The notes under the pieces: model-generated | What the model was told of the DNA's origin: nothing | Database searches by the model: none | Seen by the model: the letters and a program-made list of their open reading frames with translations, nothing else | Shown here: positions 10,101 to 25,100 of the stretch, in pieces | How the letters are laid out: the number at the start of each line of letters is the position of its first letter | Numbering within the stretch: the first letter of the stretch is position 1 | Source: Sphingobacteriales bacterium | Lineage (GTDB): Bacteria; Bacteroidota; Bacteroidia; Chitinophagales; UBA2359 | Assembly (NCBI GenBank): GCA_016700115.1 | Contig: CP064999.1 | Span: 5,823,501 to 5,887,500 of the forward strand | DNA length: 64,000 bases | Direction of reading: 5' to 3' | Program-made: the position numbers and the translations under genes

Positions 10101-13100
10101 GAAGCACCAAAAGTAGCACCGCTCAACGTATAACTCCAGGTGGCCACGCAGTTGTCGGTCAATGGATCTATGATGGTGTAGTTGGCAGCACAGGTATTCA
10201 GAATGGTATTCAACACCTGATCGCCCGGATTGGCAAGCGTGGGTGCATCGTCGTCGTTCACCGTAATCTCCACCGTACAGGTTGTTGTATTTGCCGGAGT
10301 TGCACTATCGGTAGCCGTATATTGAACCGTTATCGTCGCCCCGTGATACACGCCGGTTGTATATCCGCCCGCAAGTATGGTTTGCGCTTCAACGATATTG
10401 CCCGAAGCCGTGCAGTTGTCGGTAGGACTAAGCATCGCGACATAGTTGGGAATAGTTATCTCACAGCTTGACCCGGCATTCGTGTTGATAACAGTCGTTG
10501 CCGCAGGACAGGTAACCACCGGAGCATCGTCGTCATTGACAGTAAAGGTAATCGTACAAGTAGTCGTATTAGCAGGTGTTGCTGCATCTGCAACCATAAC
10601 GACTACCGGAATGGTATTCCCATCCGATACGCCGCTATATGCCCCAGCAGGTATGCTTTGAGTAACCGGAACAACCGCCAATCCACAGTTGTCGGCAGCA
10701 TCAGAAACCATCGCCACCAAATCGGGTATGCTTACTTCGCAACTTCCGTTGCCGGTCGTGTTTAAAACTAATGTTGGCGTGGGACAGGTAAAAGTCGGCG
10801 CATCGTTGTCGTTTACGGTAATCGTAACGGTGCAAGTGGTCGTGTTGGGAACGGTTGCCCCATCGGTAGCCGTGTAGTTCACCACCACAGTCGCTCCATC
10901 GCCACTGACGTTATATGCCCCTGCCGGAATAGTTTGTGCTTCCACGATGCTGCCCGAAGCAGTGCAGTTGTCCGTAGGGCTTAACAGGGCTGCATAGTTG
11001 GGAATAGTTATCTCGCAACTCGCTCCCGCATTGGTGTTGATGGTGGTCGTTGTAGCAGGGCAGGTTACGGTCGGTGCTTCGCTGTCGGTTACCGTTACCG
11101 TTTGGCTGCAAGTGGCAGTTAGCCCTACTCCATCGGTAGCCGTCCACGTAACTGTTGTCGTGCCTATGGGATAGGTACCGGGTGCATTGCTTACCCAACT
11201 AAGACCGCCTAACGGACCTGCTATCCAGTTTGATGTCGCACCCGTTAATGCAAAACTGCTTAAAGTTCCGTTACGAGGGGTTGTCGCAAAATCTGTCAGG
11301 GTTGTTACTCCGGCATTGCTCCCACCCGGTACACCGTGATTGAATTTATAATAGGCAATTAAAGAGGACGGATAAGTATTCAATTCAGAATTATAATTGC
11401 CCGATATTTCCAAGGCTGTTCGCTGAACATTCCAAATTCTCAAATCATCCACTGCTCCCGGAAAATAGTTTCCGCCCGGTCGCCTTCCTATGTATAGCGG
11501 TATAGTAGTAGGCGAAATTGCCACTACTTGTGCAACGATGGTTTGTTCGAATACACCATTTACGTACAACGAAATCTGATTCGTAGAAATGTTTCTGACA
11601 ACGGCAATATGATACCAAATATTAGGCGAAAACACATAATTAAAGGCAACATTGTTCACATAAGTAGAACCGTTACCATGATAATAATTCAACTGATTCC
11701 CCCAAAAAGTTAGGTCAAATTCTCTGTTATGCGCTCTCGATAACAGACATTGCCCGTTCAGATTGGCGGAACTTCTGAACCATGCTTCGATGGTAAGGTC
11801 GCCGGTAAATATGCTCGTGCCCGAATAGGAGGCTGTAGCTACTCCATCATTACTTCCATCAAAATGTAGTGCGTTATTGGCAACAGAGCAGTTGTCGCTC
11901 ACTGTTGGCTGTGTCAATGTGGTTGTTCCGGTACATTGCCCGGGAGTATTGTTGATACTGACATTGCCGGCACAGGTGATAGAGGGCGGCTGAATATCAT
12001 AGACGGTTAATGTAAAGGAACAACTTGCCGTGTTGTTGGCAGCATCCGTACCGACAAGGGTAACGGTTGTTGTGCCAATATTAAACGATATAGGCCCACT
12101 ACCTGATCCATCGGGAAAGCCTGATGCAGTGCCGGTCGTGGCACCGCTTTGGATGTACCCGTAGGTAGCACCGCTACAGTTATCGTTAACAGGGTCGGCA
12201 ATGGTAAAAGTGCCTGTACAGGTGTTTAGATTCGCATTTACTCCTTGATCCACCGGACAAGAAATAGTGGGGGCTTCATTGTCCACCACCGTAACCGTTT
12301 GTCCACAAGTCGCCGTATTGCCCGCAGCATCCGTTGTCGTCCATACAACAGTGGTATTGCCTTTCGGGTAGGTGGTGGGGGCATCATTGGTTACAGTAAA
12401 TGATGCTGTAGTAGGAATACCTTGTACCCAATTGGAAGCCACTCCCGTCAAAGCGAAATTGAATAGAGTGGCATTGGCACCGGTGGTGGCAGTAACAGTC
12501 GTTAATCCGGCATTGCTACCCCCTGCTGTTCCTTGATTAAACTTGTAATAACGGATTAAGCCGCTCTCGCTTCCGGCCAACTCAACAGTCATATTGGTGA
12601 GTAGTTGACCCGGAGTTCTTGCCACATTCCAAACCCTAAACTCATCAAAAGTTCCATTAAACGGATCCTGGACTGTACCCGAACTATTTCTTCGCGACCC
12701 TATTCGCAGGTTAAAAGTGTTTGCACTTTGATTGATACTTCCCCCAATTGTTGATGTGCCCGAGGCTACCCCGTTCATATAGATGGTGTAAGTACTTCCC
12801 GAACGTACAACGGCAACATGTGTCCAAGTTCCCACAGAAAGAGCTGTTGTTGAATAAAATGCAACCGAGTATGATGCATCTGACATAACAAAAAGAAGTA
12901 CATTACTCCCGTTGGTAGCCTCTACTCTAAATGCCGGTGCCCCTGTTCCTGCCTGATCTTGTGCAAACAATACAGGGTAACCGCCAAGTGTTGCAGGTTT
13001 TACCATGAATTCAACCGTAAAATCACTACTGCCCAATGATAATGGCGAACTTTCAACATAGTCATTGCTGCCATCACATTTAATGGCGTTACTCAACGTA

Positions 13101-16100
13101 TAATTGTTCGGACAATTATCGCTCACCGTTGGCTGTGTCAATGTGGTAGTTCCTGTACATTGTCCGGGGGTATTATTGATACTGACATTGGCGGCACAGG
13201 TTATTGTTGGCACTTGCGTATCATTCACCGTTACCGTAAAAGAACAGGTTGAGGCATTACTGACCGCATCGGTCGCCGAAAGCGACACCAAGGTAACCCC
13301 CTTGTTAAAAGTAAGCGAGCCACTGCCGGTTCCATCGGCAATGCCGGAAACCGAACCTAAAGTTACACCCGATAAAGTATAGCTCCAGATTGGTCCGCTA
13401 CAATTGTCGGACACAGGGTCGGCAATCGTATAGTTGGCTGTGCAAATACCAGACAGCGCATTGATGGTTTGATTTGCGGGACAGGTAAGTGCAGGAGGTT
13501 CGTTGTCGGTTACCGTTACCGTTTGGGCGCAAGTGGCGGTATTGCCGACAACATCCGTTGCTGTCCAGGTAACCGTTGTCGTGCCTATGGGATAGGTACC
13601 GGGCGCATTGTTGGTGATTGTCGGTACCACTGTTTTTCCATTCACCCAATTAGACGATGTTCCGTTTAAAGCAAAATTTTGCAAGGTTCCGGTTACTCCA
13701 TTCCCCGAATCATCTATGGCATTCGTTATCCCCGCATTATTCCCATTCGCTGTTCCCTGATTAAAATTATATGCGGCTATCAAACCTGATTGTGCATTTA
13801 ATTCCAAATTCATATTCGCAACTATTTGCGACTGTGTTCGGGCAACATTCCAAACTCTTACTCCATCTAAGCTGCCATTGTAAGGACTGCCTGCATTTGG
13901 AAAAAATCCAAGCACAGTATTCGTATTTTCAAAAAAGTCACTATCGGTCCCGGTTCCGTTCAAAACTCCGTCAACATATAATAACAACTGGTTAGAACCA
14001 CTTCCGTTTTTTACGAAGGCGATATGATGCCAGGTATTATCAGCAACATCTATGGTAGAAGTCAGAAGATATACCCCTCCCCTCCAATAAGAAATACGGT
14101 TGCTTCCATTCAATCGTATTCCCCAGCGGATTGGGCTGGCGGTGTTAGGGTATTGTGTTATCAAACCACCCACGTTAGCTGATGGGCTTGCTTTCATCCA
14201 TAGTTCAATGGTATAATTTTGACCGGCATTGGAAGTAGAGAATAAAGGTGTCTGTAAGTTCACTCTGTCATCAACGCCGTCAAAGTTTAAAGCATTACCT
14301 AAATCAATACAATTGTCGCTCACCGTGGGCTGAGTAAGTGTGGTCGAACCGGTACACTGTCCGGGAGTATTGTTGATGCTGACATTGCCGGTGCAGGTAA
14401 TTGTCGGAAGGGTTGTATCTGTTACTACCACATTAAACGAGCAGGTTTGACTACCGCAAGCATTTGTCGCCGTCAAAGTAACGGTAGTTGTTCCTTTATT
14501 AAATGCACTGCCGCTGCCATTGCCCGACCCGCTGCCTGAAGATGCGCCACTGAATACATAAGTGACAGATGGTGCAGGGTTTCCGGTAGTTGTGGGCGAA
14601 TAAGTTACAACTGCATCACAATTTGACGATGTATTAGCCGACAAATTACCCGGACAGGTGATTGTCGGAGCAACACAAGTACCTGTTCCCTGAATGGTAA
14701 CATTGTAGTCGCCTTCATCGCAATCGTCATTATTGATGTGCATAACGGCAGTTTTCAAACCGACCGATGAAGGTGTAAACAGAACAGTAAAAGTAGTGTT
14801 GTTGCCAATAGACACTGTTGCCGCCGGAGGAGTGGTTACAGTAAAATCTGCGGCATTCGTTCCGGTAATCGTTAATCCCGAAATGTTAAGCGTAGCCGTT
14901 CCGTTGTTTTCGACCGTAAACGTTCTGCTTAACGAAAGGGGCACGTTTCCAAAATCGGTATGGTCGGTAGGTGTTGGAGAGGGGTCGCCATCGGCAATCC
15001 CATTTCCGTTTCCTTTCAAATCGGCTTCGGGCGCAAGGATGTACTCAGATACAACATCTGTGATTCCCGAACCTGCCACCCAGTTTCCGGTACTGCCTGT
15101 CAACGCAAAATTGGTTAGTGTGCCGCCTTGATTCACCGCATAAGCATTATCATAAGCGGAAGTAACAGCACTGTTGTTTGCTCCAATATACCCCTGATTG
15201 AATTTCCAGTAAACCTGTAAACAAGGGGTCATGTCGGTCAGTTCTGTATTGTAGTTGGCAAGTATTTGGGCATCGGAGCGCAGTTCACTCCACATCCTCA
15301 CTTCGTCAATAGCACCGGTATAGGGATATCCTCCTTTGGGTTCGCCAACTTGTAAGGTGCCGGTAGCAGCCGAGCCGGAAAAGCCGGTAAACGAGGGTGT
15401 TGGTGTGGGTACACCATTTTTGTATGCACGGAAAGTATTGATCCCGTCATAAGTCAATGCAAAATGTTCCCACACCGTTCCGGTATTGCTCACCGTAGCA
15501 CCTGTGTTGTAATCACCTACAAAATCTTTACGGATGACAAAGTTACCGCCGGCAAACATAAATAAATAGGAATTGGCAAAACCGACAGGGAAGCAAAATG
15601 AACTTTCATTCTTCGCCCAAAACTCTATTGTAACCGGTTGAGTGCCGAAGGCGGTGATGGAAGGCGAATTTACATTGTCGGACGGAGCAGCACCATTTAG
15701 GTGGAGGGCGGTTGCCGGAACCGGTGGCGTATAAACCAACTCTACATTCCCCGCAACAGTGTTGTAATTGACCGACCAATTGGTCGTCAGACCTGTTACA
15801 GTGGTAAACGTTCCCGACAAAACATCGGCATCTATAATGGTTAAAATCGTTAAAACAACCGGAGTAAAGGTAATGGTTAAAGCAAGTGTGTTGCCGAGTG
15901 TAGCAGTTCCGGTTACAAATAATTTATCATGACCGGTGCAGGGCGTAGTTCCTGCTGCTTCGATATTTAAGGTACCCGAATTGGTAAATCCACTGCCATA
16001 AGTTAAACAACCCGGAGAACTGCCCGGCACGACAAAACCCGTCGTTTGGTTGGTAAACAGGCTGGTGCTAAAAGTGCCGTTGCCTTTGTAAGTACCGTTG

Positions 16101-19100
16101 TTGGTCATCGTTGCCGTCAGTGCAACCGGCATACTGCCGTTATTGGTGATTATGCCTGTACTATTATTGGTAAGGGTTCCTCCTGCATTTACACTGAATG
16201 GATCGCCAACGGGTATCGTGATATTGCCACTGTTGAAAAACTGCCCTCCATTGTAAATGGTAAAATTGCAAGAGCTGGGCATGGTGAGTATGCCGGTCGA
16301 GTAATTGTTGAAAACGCCCGCTACTCCGGAGGTTCTGCTGAGGTAATACCCGTAGTTATGAACCGTTCCACTGCTGCCTATCGTAATTTGAGCACCCAAA
16401 CCACCATCCGTTACCGAGCCTGTTGCATAATTGGTCAACGTACAATTCCAAGTACCCGAAGTACCTACATGTAATGTGCCCTCATTATTGACAAAACTTC
16501 CGGCTTGCATCGATTCTGCACAGGCGGGGCATGAATACGATGCTCCTGTTTTGACGTTCATGTTACCACCCGACATATTGGTCATATAAAAGGCGGAATA
16601 GATGCCATATACATCCATGGTTCCGGTGTTGGTTACGCGCCCTTGGTAGAGATTGCCGTTAATTGTAAAGACAACGCCTGAATTGATGGTAATATAAGCA
16701 TTCAAATCGGCAGTCAGCGATACTGCCGGGTTTATTGTAAAAGTTGTACCCGAAGGGAATGAAATACTGAGCGCAGGCATGATGCAGTTTGCGGCAACAA
16801 TTACAGCATCGCCGCTGTTGAGCAAAGCTGTAGTGGGAACCACCCCGGTATTCCAGTTCGAGGCGGTTGACCAGTCGGTGTTGGTATAACCATAGAAAAT
16901 ATAACTGACGATTTGACAATTTGCACCGGAATAACCTGGAAGGCAATTGCAGCTACAATCGTTATTTTGAGTAGCACCGTTGAGGCAGGTATTGCCGCAT
17001 ACTCCCGTTCCCTGTACTGAAAAATCATAGACTCCCTCGTCCCAGTTAATGCCGATATCAGCATTCTGTGTGCCGGTAGCCGTTGGCGAAAATGTTACCG
17101 TAAAAGTTGCCGAGCCGGGAGCCGGAATCGGAGATGCAGGAGTAAGTGCGCCGACCGTAAATAAAGGGTTGTTTGAATTGACACTGCTAATGTTTAACGG
17201 GGCTGTACCTGTGTTTTGTATGGTAAAGGTACGTACCAAGTTTCCTCCCACGTTTACATTTCCAAATTGCGTGTGGTCGTCAGAGCTTGGTGAGGTATCT
17301 CCATCCATAATGGGCTGGCTGTTGCCTTCAACCAACATATCTATAATTACACCCGTTACGGTAAACGAACAGGTAGCGGTATTTCCCGATACATCGGTTG
17401 CTATAAAAGTTACGGTTACAGGTGTCGTGCCCGTTATGGTGTTACCGGCTGTCGGTGATTGCACAAGCTGAACAGCACCCGGGCAGTTGTCGCTCACAGT
17501 TGCTAAACCGGAATAATCAGGTAGCGTTGCCTGATTCGAGCCGTCAAGCGACAATGTTTGGTTGGCGGGGCAGGTGAGCGAAGGCGGAGTTGGTTCAAGT
17601 ACCGTGATGGTATGTGAACAGGTGCCAATATTGTTGTTTTGGTCGGTCAGCGACCATGTTACCGTATTAGTACCGAGAGGATACGTACCCGAAGCATTGG
17701 TAGTGGAATTAAAGGAGTTGGTTGGTATTGAGAAACTGACATTGGGGTTGTCCAACAAAAAGTTGGAAGTTGCACTATTTAGTGTAAAGTTTTGCAGGGT
17801 TCCGTTATTGTTGTTACCCGATGCATCGGTTGCCTGAGTAATAGCGGTGTTGTTGCCTCCGGCAACGCCCTGATTGAACCGGTAATAAGCCACCAACCCT
17901 GTCTGTGGGCTGATAGTCTGGTTTTTGTTGGCATTGATTTCGGTTGCGGTGCGGGCAACGTTCCAAATACGCACTTCATCTAATTTCCCTTTGAAATAAT
18001 CTGCATTGTCCCAACGGCGGCCGATTCGCCATTCTTCGTTGCCGTTTGGCAGTCCGGCTACTGCTGCCGAAGCGACCTGTGTGCCGTTCAGGTACAACCG
18101 AATTAGACTGCCGTCGTAGGTGCCGGCAAAATGAACCCATGTATTGGTAGCAAATGGGGCAAATACTCCGGCGAGGTTGGCAGGGTGCGTACCGGCGTAG
18201 ATATTTCCACCTATTAAATGTACGGCAAAGCGGATATTACCATCGCCCAGGAAGGATTCGCCTGCCAACATACAGTTATTGGGTGTATAGCCTGAGGCAT
18301 TATAGACCCAACCCTCTATGGTGATACGGTTGCTACTGAAATTGGAATTGAACGAACCCGGAATGGTGATATAGTCATTAGTGCCGTCAAAATCCAATAC
18401 ATTACCTAACATAGTGCAGTTGTCGCTGAAAGTCGGCGCTGCTACGGTAACAGCGGCACTACAATTTCCCGCCGATAAATTCACCGTCTGATTGATCGGG
18501 CAATTCACAGTCGGAGGGGTTGCATCGCCTACGCTAACCGTAGTTGAAGCAGAAGCTGTACAGAAATTGGCATCTGTAACAAAATATTGGTAGGTACCGG
18601 GGCAAACGTTTGCAGTTGCAGGGTTAGAATACCCCACTTTCCAGTTGTCGGTTATCGCCGTACCTGAACTGTAGTAAGTAAAGCCTGCCCTGAGATTGGT
18701 TTCGGTAGAAAATGTAGAACTGTAAACAAGCGCATAAGTAGCATCGCCCTGTTTGCGCAGGTAGTAATCGGCACCGGTATTTCTCAGAACTATTTTACCC
18801 TCATACCATGTATCTGTGGTATATCCCCCGGGCACCTGAGCTGTGAATGTACCCCTGTTATTGCCGTCTTCGTAAATGTTCAGTGTACTATTGCCGTTGA
18901 AATAAAATGCGTAGAGCATATCAATATACCGGCTGGTGTTGTTGCCGGTGGTACTGTTGCCGTGCCAGCCAATCATAGAATTTGTACTTGCCGGATGATA
19001 ATAGGAAAAGGTAAAATCCTTGCCGGTTGCGCGGGCAAAAGTCTGATTGGTATATACATATTTATCCCATGAAGGGGTGGCATGTGATACGTTCAGTGCG

Positions 19101-22100
19101 TTATTTTGAGAATAGGTCGCAATATTATCCCTGCTAAAAACTGAAGAATTGAAAACTGTTCCATCGAAGTTGTGGATAAATTCAAAATTCCCTTCTGAAA
19201 AAGGCAAAAGCCCGTCGGAGGGTGTTAAGGTTACAGCACCGTCACAGGTATTGAGGCAACTGGCATTGGTGGCGGTAACCGCCGCAAGAGCCGGGGGGGT
19301 AGTGATTGTCAATACCTGTAAAGCAGAACTGGAACAGTTGTTTTCGTCGGTAATGGTAAGTTGTGTCGTATAGGAGTTAGGAGCAGTATAAGTATGGCTG
19401 GGGCTTTGAATATTTGCCGTACCCGTATCGCCGAAATCCCAAGCGTATTGCAGCCCGGTACCCGTTCCGCTACCGGTGAAACTTATCGGAGCATTTAAAC
19501 ATTTCCCGCTGTTGACGAATAAGTTCGTGTTGATATTGGGTCGTTCGTCCACTACCGCCGATCTGATGGCTTTACAATTTACTGCGTCTGTTACGGTAAC
19601 GGAATAAGTTGCAGGAGCAAGGTTAGTTATTGTTGCAGCAGTAGCAGAGTTGCTCCAAAGATAGGTTGCAGGCAACTGCGCAGTACCACCCAATGTTACG
19701 GAAGCAGTGCCATTGGTTAAACCGTAGCAAACCATGCTGCCGGTAGTCGTCGCTGCAAAATTATACGAAGCCGGTTGACTAACAGTTCCCGAAGCCATTG
19801 CCACACAGCCTGCTCCATCGGTTACGGTAACAGCGTATGTACCGGCAGACAGATTATTGAGTGTTTGAGTAGTTTCGATAGTATTCCACAGATAAGAAAA
19901 AGGAGCAGAACCACCAATGACCACTGCATTTGCTACACCGTTGTTAGGAGTTGGACAGGTCGCATTTGTTATTGCCACCGATACCTGAAGTGCCGGAACA
20001 TTAATAAAATTCCAGCCCGAGTTGTTGCCATTGTCGGTGGCTTGGGTGGCGTTGAATGTAGCGCCACCGGTGGCATTATTGTCTTTCAGGTTGAGAAAAC
20101 TGGTACTTACCACACCCGAAGCCTGACTGAAATTTGCCTGTGTACCGGGAACGGTGGACTGTATCGTCAGGGTCTTGGAACAAGTGCCCGAAGTGAGTAA
20201 TGAGGTAGTTGTTTGCGTGCTTCCCGCTTCCAGCGAAAGCGTTACCCCCGGTTCTACTTTCAGTTCACTGAAGGTGTTGGATCCGGTCATTGTGCTGCTC
20301 ATCGTGGTGGTGGTGTAAATATTCGCATTATTGTACGTTTTACTTCCGCCATAGAAATGTGCCGAGCCGCCATTACTTTTCACGATAATTTTAGAGGTTC
20401 CGGGGTTGATGGTCAGGTTGGTAGCATCCTGCACATCCCATTTTCCGTCTGAGACAGTAACGACAGAGGCACCTAATTGTAAAGTTCTGCTTTCTGTACC
20501 GACAAGATTGAAGTTTTTGGTATCTATACCATATCCCATGGTTTGGAAATTTCCTCTTGTGAGCGTTAAATCGTTGGCAATTTTCAAATTGTTGGTCAAC
20601 AATACCGGTACACTTCCCATTAGGGTATTGACAGTTAAGTTTTGCAGCGTTTTTCCCTTGGTATCAATAGAGGACTGCCCGTTTTGAGCCATAAAATTCC
20701 AGGTGCCGTTCCAGTTTTGGTTCATAAAAGGGGTGAGCACCAAACTCCCGTAAATATCAATTCCGGTTGTTGAGCCGGCGAGCGTAGGTTGATACAGGGC
20801 AGAAAACCAGTTCATACTCCTACATTCGGCATTAGGGTCGTCGAAGGTAACTGTTTGGCCACTCGCCGTGAAGGAGTTTGCATCAAAGTACACATCGTCA
20901 ATTTCCGTAGGCAATTGGACGTGCAGAGTGGAGCCTCCCGAAGAGGTTGCCCAGTGGTTCAGGTCTGACCAGTTGCCCGAACCTCCAATCCAATAATATG
21001 CGGCGCAGGCCGAATTAAAGTTGATGCCGGTATTGTTGCCGAGGTTGGCCCCGTTGATTCCCGCATTAAACGTAGCACCGCCTGTGGCGTTGATGTCTTT
21101 TATCCAGACAAAATCGAGGCAGACATTGCCGGAAGCTTTTGAAATAGTGGCCTGTGCGCCTGCAGTTGTAGAATTGAAGAAAATGGGCTGTCCTCCTGTG
21201 CCCAACACCAAAATTTCTCCGTTTATGGTTTGAGTTTTACCGTTGCCAAACTTAAGACGAGTACCTCTACCCGCTGATACGAGATTGCCATAAGTGTTGT
21301 TTTGCGATATGGAAAATTCGGGACCTTGTACCCCTAAGGATAAAATAACGAATGACCCAAATGTATTGATGCCGGTAATACTGTGTTGCGGGATGTTGGA
21401 TGTAACACTGTAATCCTGTGTCAGGGTGAAATTTCCAAATGTACTATTTCCATTTATAGTGATGTCCTTACGGTTGGTATATTCAAAAACAAGGTCTTGA
21501 ATAACATTGTTTCCATTGAGGGTAACTGTCAGGTTATTGGCATGAAGGTGTCTTATAGTTACGTCACCGTAGGTAGAAATACTTCCCCCGTTAAACGTAA
21601 GGTTTTCACTGAAACTTGATTCGAGCAGAATGATTGCATCACCCGACACCAGTGTAGTTCCGGTTCCGTTACCTAACCAGTCGCGGCGTACCTTTACCGT
21701 TGAAGTGCCGGTGAAATCCATTTTCTTGATATTGGTGTTGTTGAAATCTAAGGCAAAACCAAAGTCAACAGCATACCCGTTGGAATATAGCTCTCCCTGT
21801 ACGAAGTAAGTTGTAACTGAGTTAAAGACAGTTAAGCCGTTCAACAGGTACCATTTTGCTGATATGGCACCGCTGAAGCGGATGTTATTCAAAAACGTTT
21901 TCCCGCCCATATTGATCGTATAGGTTCCTGCCAACGGCTCAAAACGAGTTTCTTTAAAGTGGTTCCATGTAACAGTGGAAGCGATGGTAACAGAGCCTTT
22001 TAGGTAAAGGATACTGTTGCCGGAGTTGGTCCAGTTCCAAACCATAGTGCTGTTCACGACTAAGTCGCCATACACCGTCAGGTCTTGAGTGTTTCCGTTT

Positions 22101-25100
22101 TGATAAAACGTTGGGGTGAACACCACGTTATTCCAAATCATGTTTTTACATTGTCCGGTGATGTTCATCGTTACGATTTGGCTCACGGCTGTGAAAGAAT
22201 TGGCATCAAAAACAGCATGGTCAATAGATGTGGGGATGAGACAGCCGTTGCCGGGGCCGCCCGATACGAAAGCCCAATGATTAGCGTCGTTCCAATTGCC
22301 TGTACCGCCTACCCAAAACAGGGTGATGGGCTGCACTGCCACCGCATTCCAACCCGTGATAGTTCCTACCTGGGTTACGTCTGTTGCATTGAACGTGGCT
22401 CCGCCTTGTACGGTATGATTTTCCAACGTGATCCATTCGGTGTTGATAACACCGCTTGCCTGTGAAATTTTAGACGTGGTTGCATTTTGCCCGCGAATTT
22501 TGGAACGTTTCAAACAAGTGCTGCGAGGAATAAAGTTGCCGATTGTTTGGGTACGACCGGCATAGATGAGCATGTCAAACCCATTGGGCAAATCGAGCTT
22601 GTTGAAACTTGCGTTTTGTTCCATTTGCAGATAGGCGCTTCCCAAATTCGTCGAGGTAACCACCACATCTTGAAACAGGTTATTTGCCGATTGAAAGTAA
22701 AAGTTGGCATTTCCACTGACCGACTGTACATTGAAATTATTGAACTGGTGCCCGGTGTTTTGAAAATAAAAATAGGAACTCCCGCTACTCGACATATTGA
22801 CATTCACATTGTTGAACGTATTAGGTCCGTTGCGGAAATGCACCAATAAATTGTTCGTTGCCGAATAAATTATATCTATGTTTCTGAAAACAGCTACATT
22901 GTCGAAAAACACTTGCTTGCCCGCATTTCCGGTGAAAGGGAATCTTATGAAAACATCCCGGATATTGTTATTGCCCAAAAATTGAATATAGGAGTTGTGG
23001 GTGTTGCTCGTATTGCGCACCACTACGTCATTGTAGGTGCGGTTGCCTCCTTCAAATTGCTGGTTATCGCCTGAACTTGTTAAAAGCAAAATGGTTGCGT
23101 TATCTTTTATAAAGGTGGTGTTTACACCGGAATGGATGCGCCATGCATTTTGCATTCGCAAAGTATCGGTGCCCGTTAGATTGATGGTGCGCACATCATT
23201 TCCATCGTTAGCCCGAAACTCATAGCCGGCATCTACGGTATAGCCCGCTGTTTCCAACGTTCCTTCTACCACATAAGTAATATATTGATTAGAGCCATTT
23301 TGCAATTTATAGTTACTGCCTAATGTCCATTTAGGAGCTGATCCTGTTGTTTTTGCATCAAAAGCCACGGCGTGCAGGAGCGTTTTCCCTGCCGTATTGA
23401 CGATATTATTGGTCGAGTCGGAGTAAAAATATAAGTAATGAGCGTGATTCCATGTAACATTTCCATTCAAAATAAAATCGCCGCGAGGGTAGAGTATGTT
23501 GTTTTGCACCCAGGTCATGGTACCCAACACTTGTAGATCGCCGTTTACCTCCATTACAAAAGACCCCGTAAAGGTTGGATTTTGTGTTACGCCTGTTGTC
23601 CAGGTCATATTGCGGCAAATTGCGTTTGCAAGGAGGGTGACAGTTTGCCCCGTTGCGCTGAAGGAATTGTTGTCGAACACCACATCATCCTGTGGGTTTG
23701 GCGAGCATCCTGCAGGCGCACCACCGCTGCTCACCGACCAATGTGCCCCGTCGTTCCAGTTGCCGGTGCCGCCAATCCAGTAGTAGGTTACGGAAGGTGC
23801 TACGGTAATTGTCCATCCCGTATTGTTGCCATTGTCCACCACATTTGATGCATTCCAGGAAGCGCCACCCTGAGCTTTGATGTCTTTCAAAGAAACATAA
23901 TCGAGCGAGTTGGTTCCGCTTGCATCGGTTAACGTGGCTTGGTTTCCTGCCGAAGTAGAGGCAATGTTAATCAAACGGGTACATAGACTTGTCGCGGTAA
24001 CAGATTGTAAAGTCTGTATTTGGTTGTTTCCAAAAAAGACACTCATTCCATGGTACAACTTTAGGGTATCAATGATGTTGCTTGCATGGAGATATAACTT
24101 TGGCACCACCGAGGGGTTGGTGAATTGAAGGCTTGTAAAAGTATGATTATTGAAAACCTCGAAGTTCGGTGAATAGCCCGTATTGCTACTCAGGTAACCG
24201 GCATACACATCGCGGAAAACATAAGATGTTTGTTCCATGCGCACATTCTGGTTACCCGAAATATTGAAATAGACATCTCTGAACGTTGTACTGTTATGGC
24301 GGACATATATAGTGTAGGTTCCGTTTGTTTGTTTAGCATCGAACACTACATCATAGTAGGCTTTACCACCACCCTCAAAAACAATATGGTTGCCTTCGCC
24401 GGCAGGTTGGCGCAATAAGACCACCGCATTGCCCATCGTCAAAGTGGCATTTGTATTGTTCAGTATATACCAACCCCTTTTTACCCGTACTGTATCCGTT
24501 CCGGTAAAATCCATGACTTTAATTGCATTTCCATTTGCTTCTAAATAGTCGCCAAAATCAACACTATATCCGCCCGAACTAAAAGTAGCATCATTGATTG
24601 TAGTATAGGTAGAGGGCAATACCTTGAAAGCAGCAGCCAAAGTCCACTGTCCGCTTGCGGTATTACCCGGATTGTCAAAAACTGCGCGGTTAATAAAGGT
24701 TTTTCCGGACATATTGATGGTATTGCCGGCGGTAGTACCACTAAAATACACGATATTGTTGTGGTTCCAGGTCATCGTGTTGTTCAGTATGATAGATTTT
24801 CGCAAAGTCAATGTCCCGGTTAAGTTCCAATCCATAGTTCCTGCAACATTCAGGTCGCCGGTGAGTATTAAAGCCTGACTGCCGTTAAAGTTAGGCCCGC
24901 CCGTTACGCCTGCCGTCCAGGTCATGTTCGTAATTGTTGGAGCTATGTCGAGCGTAACCGTTTGGTCTGTGCCTGTAAACGAGTTGTTGTCGAATACTAC
25001 ATGGTCAACATCTACGGGAATACACCCTGCCGGTGCTCCGCCACTTGTGAGCGACCATCGGGCGGTATTACTCCAATTGCCGGCACCTCCTACCCAATAA

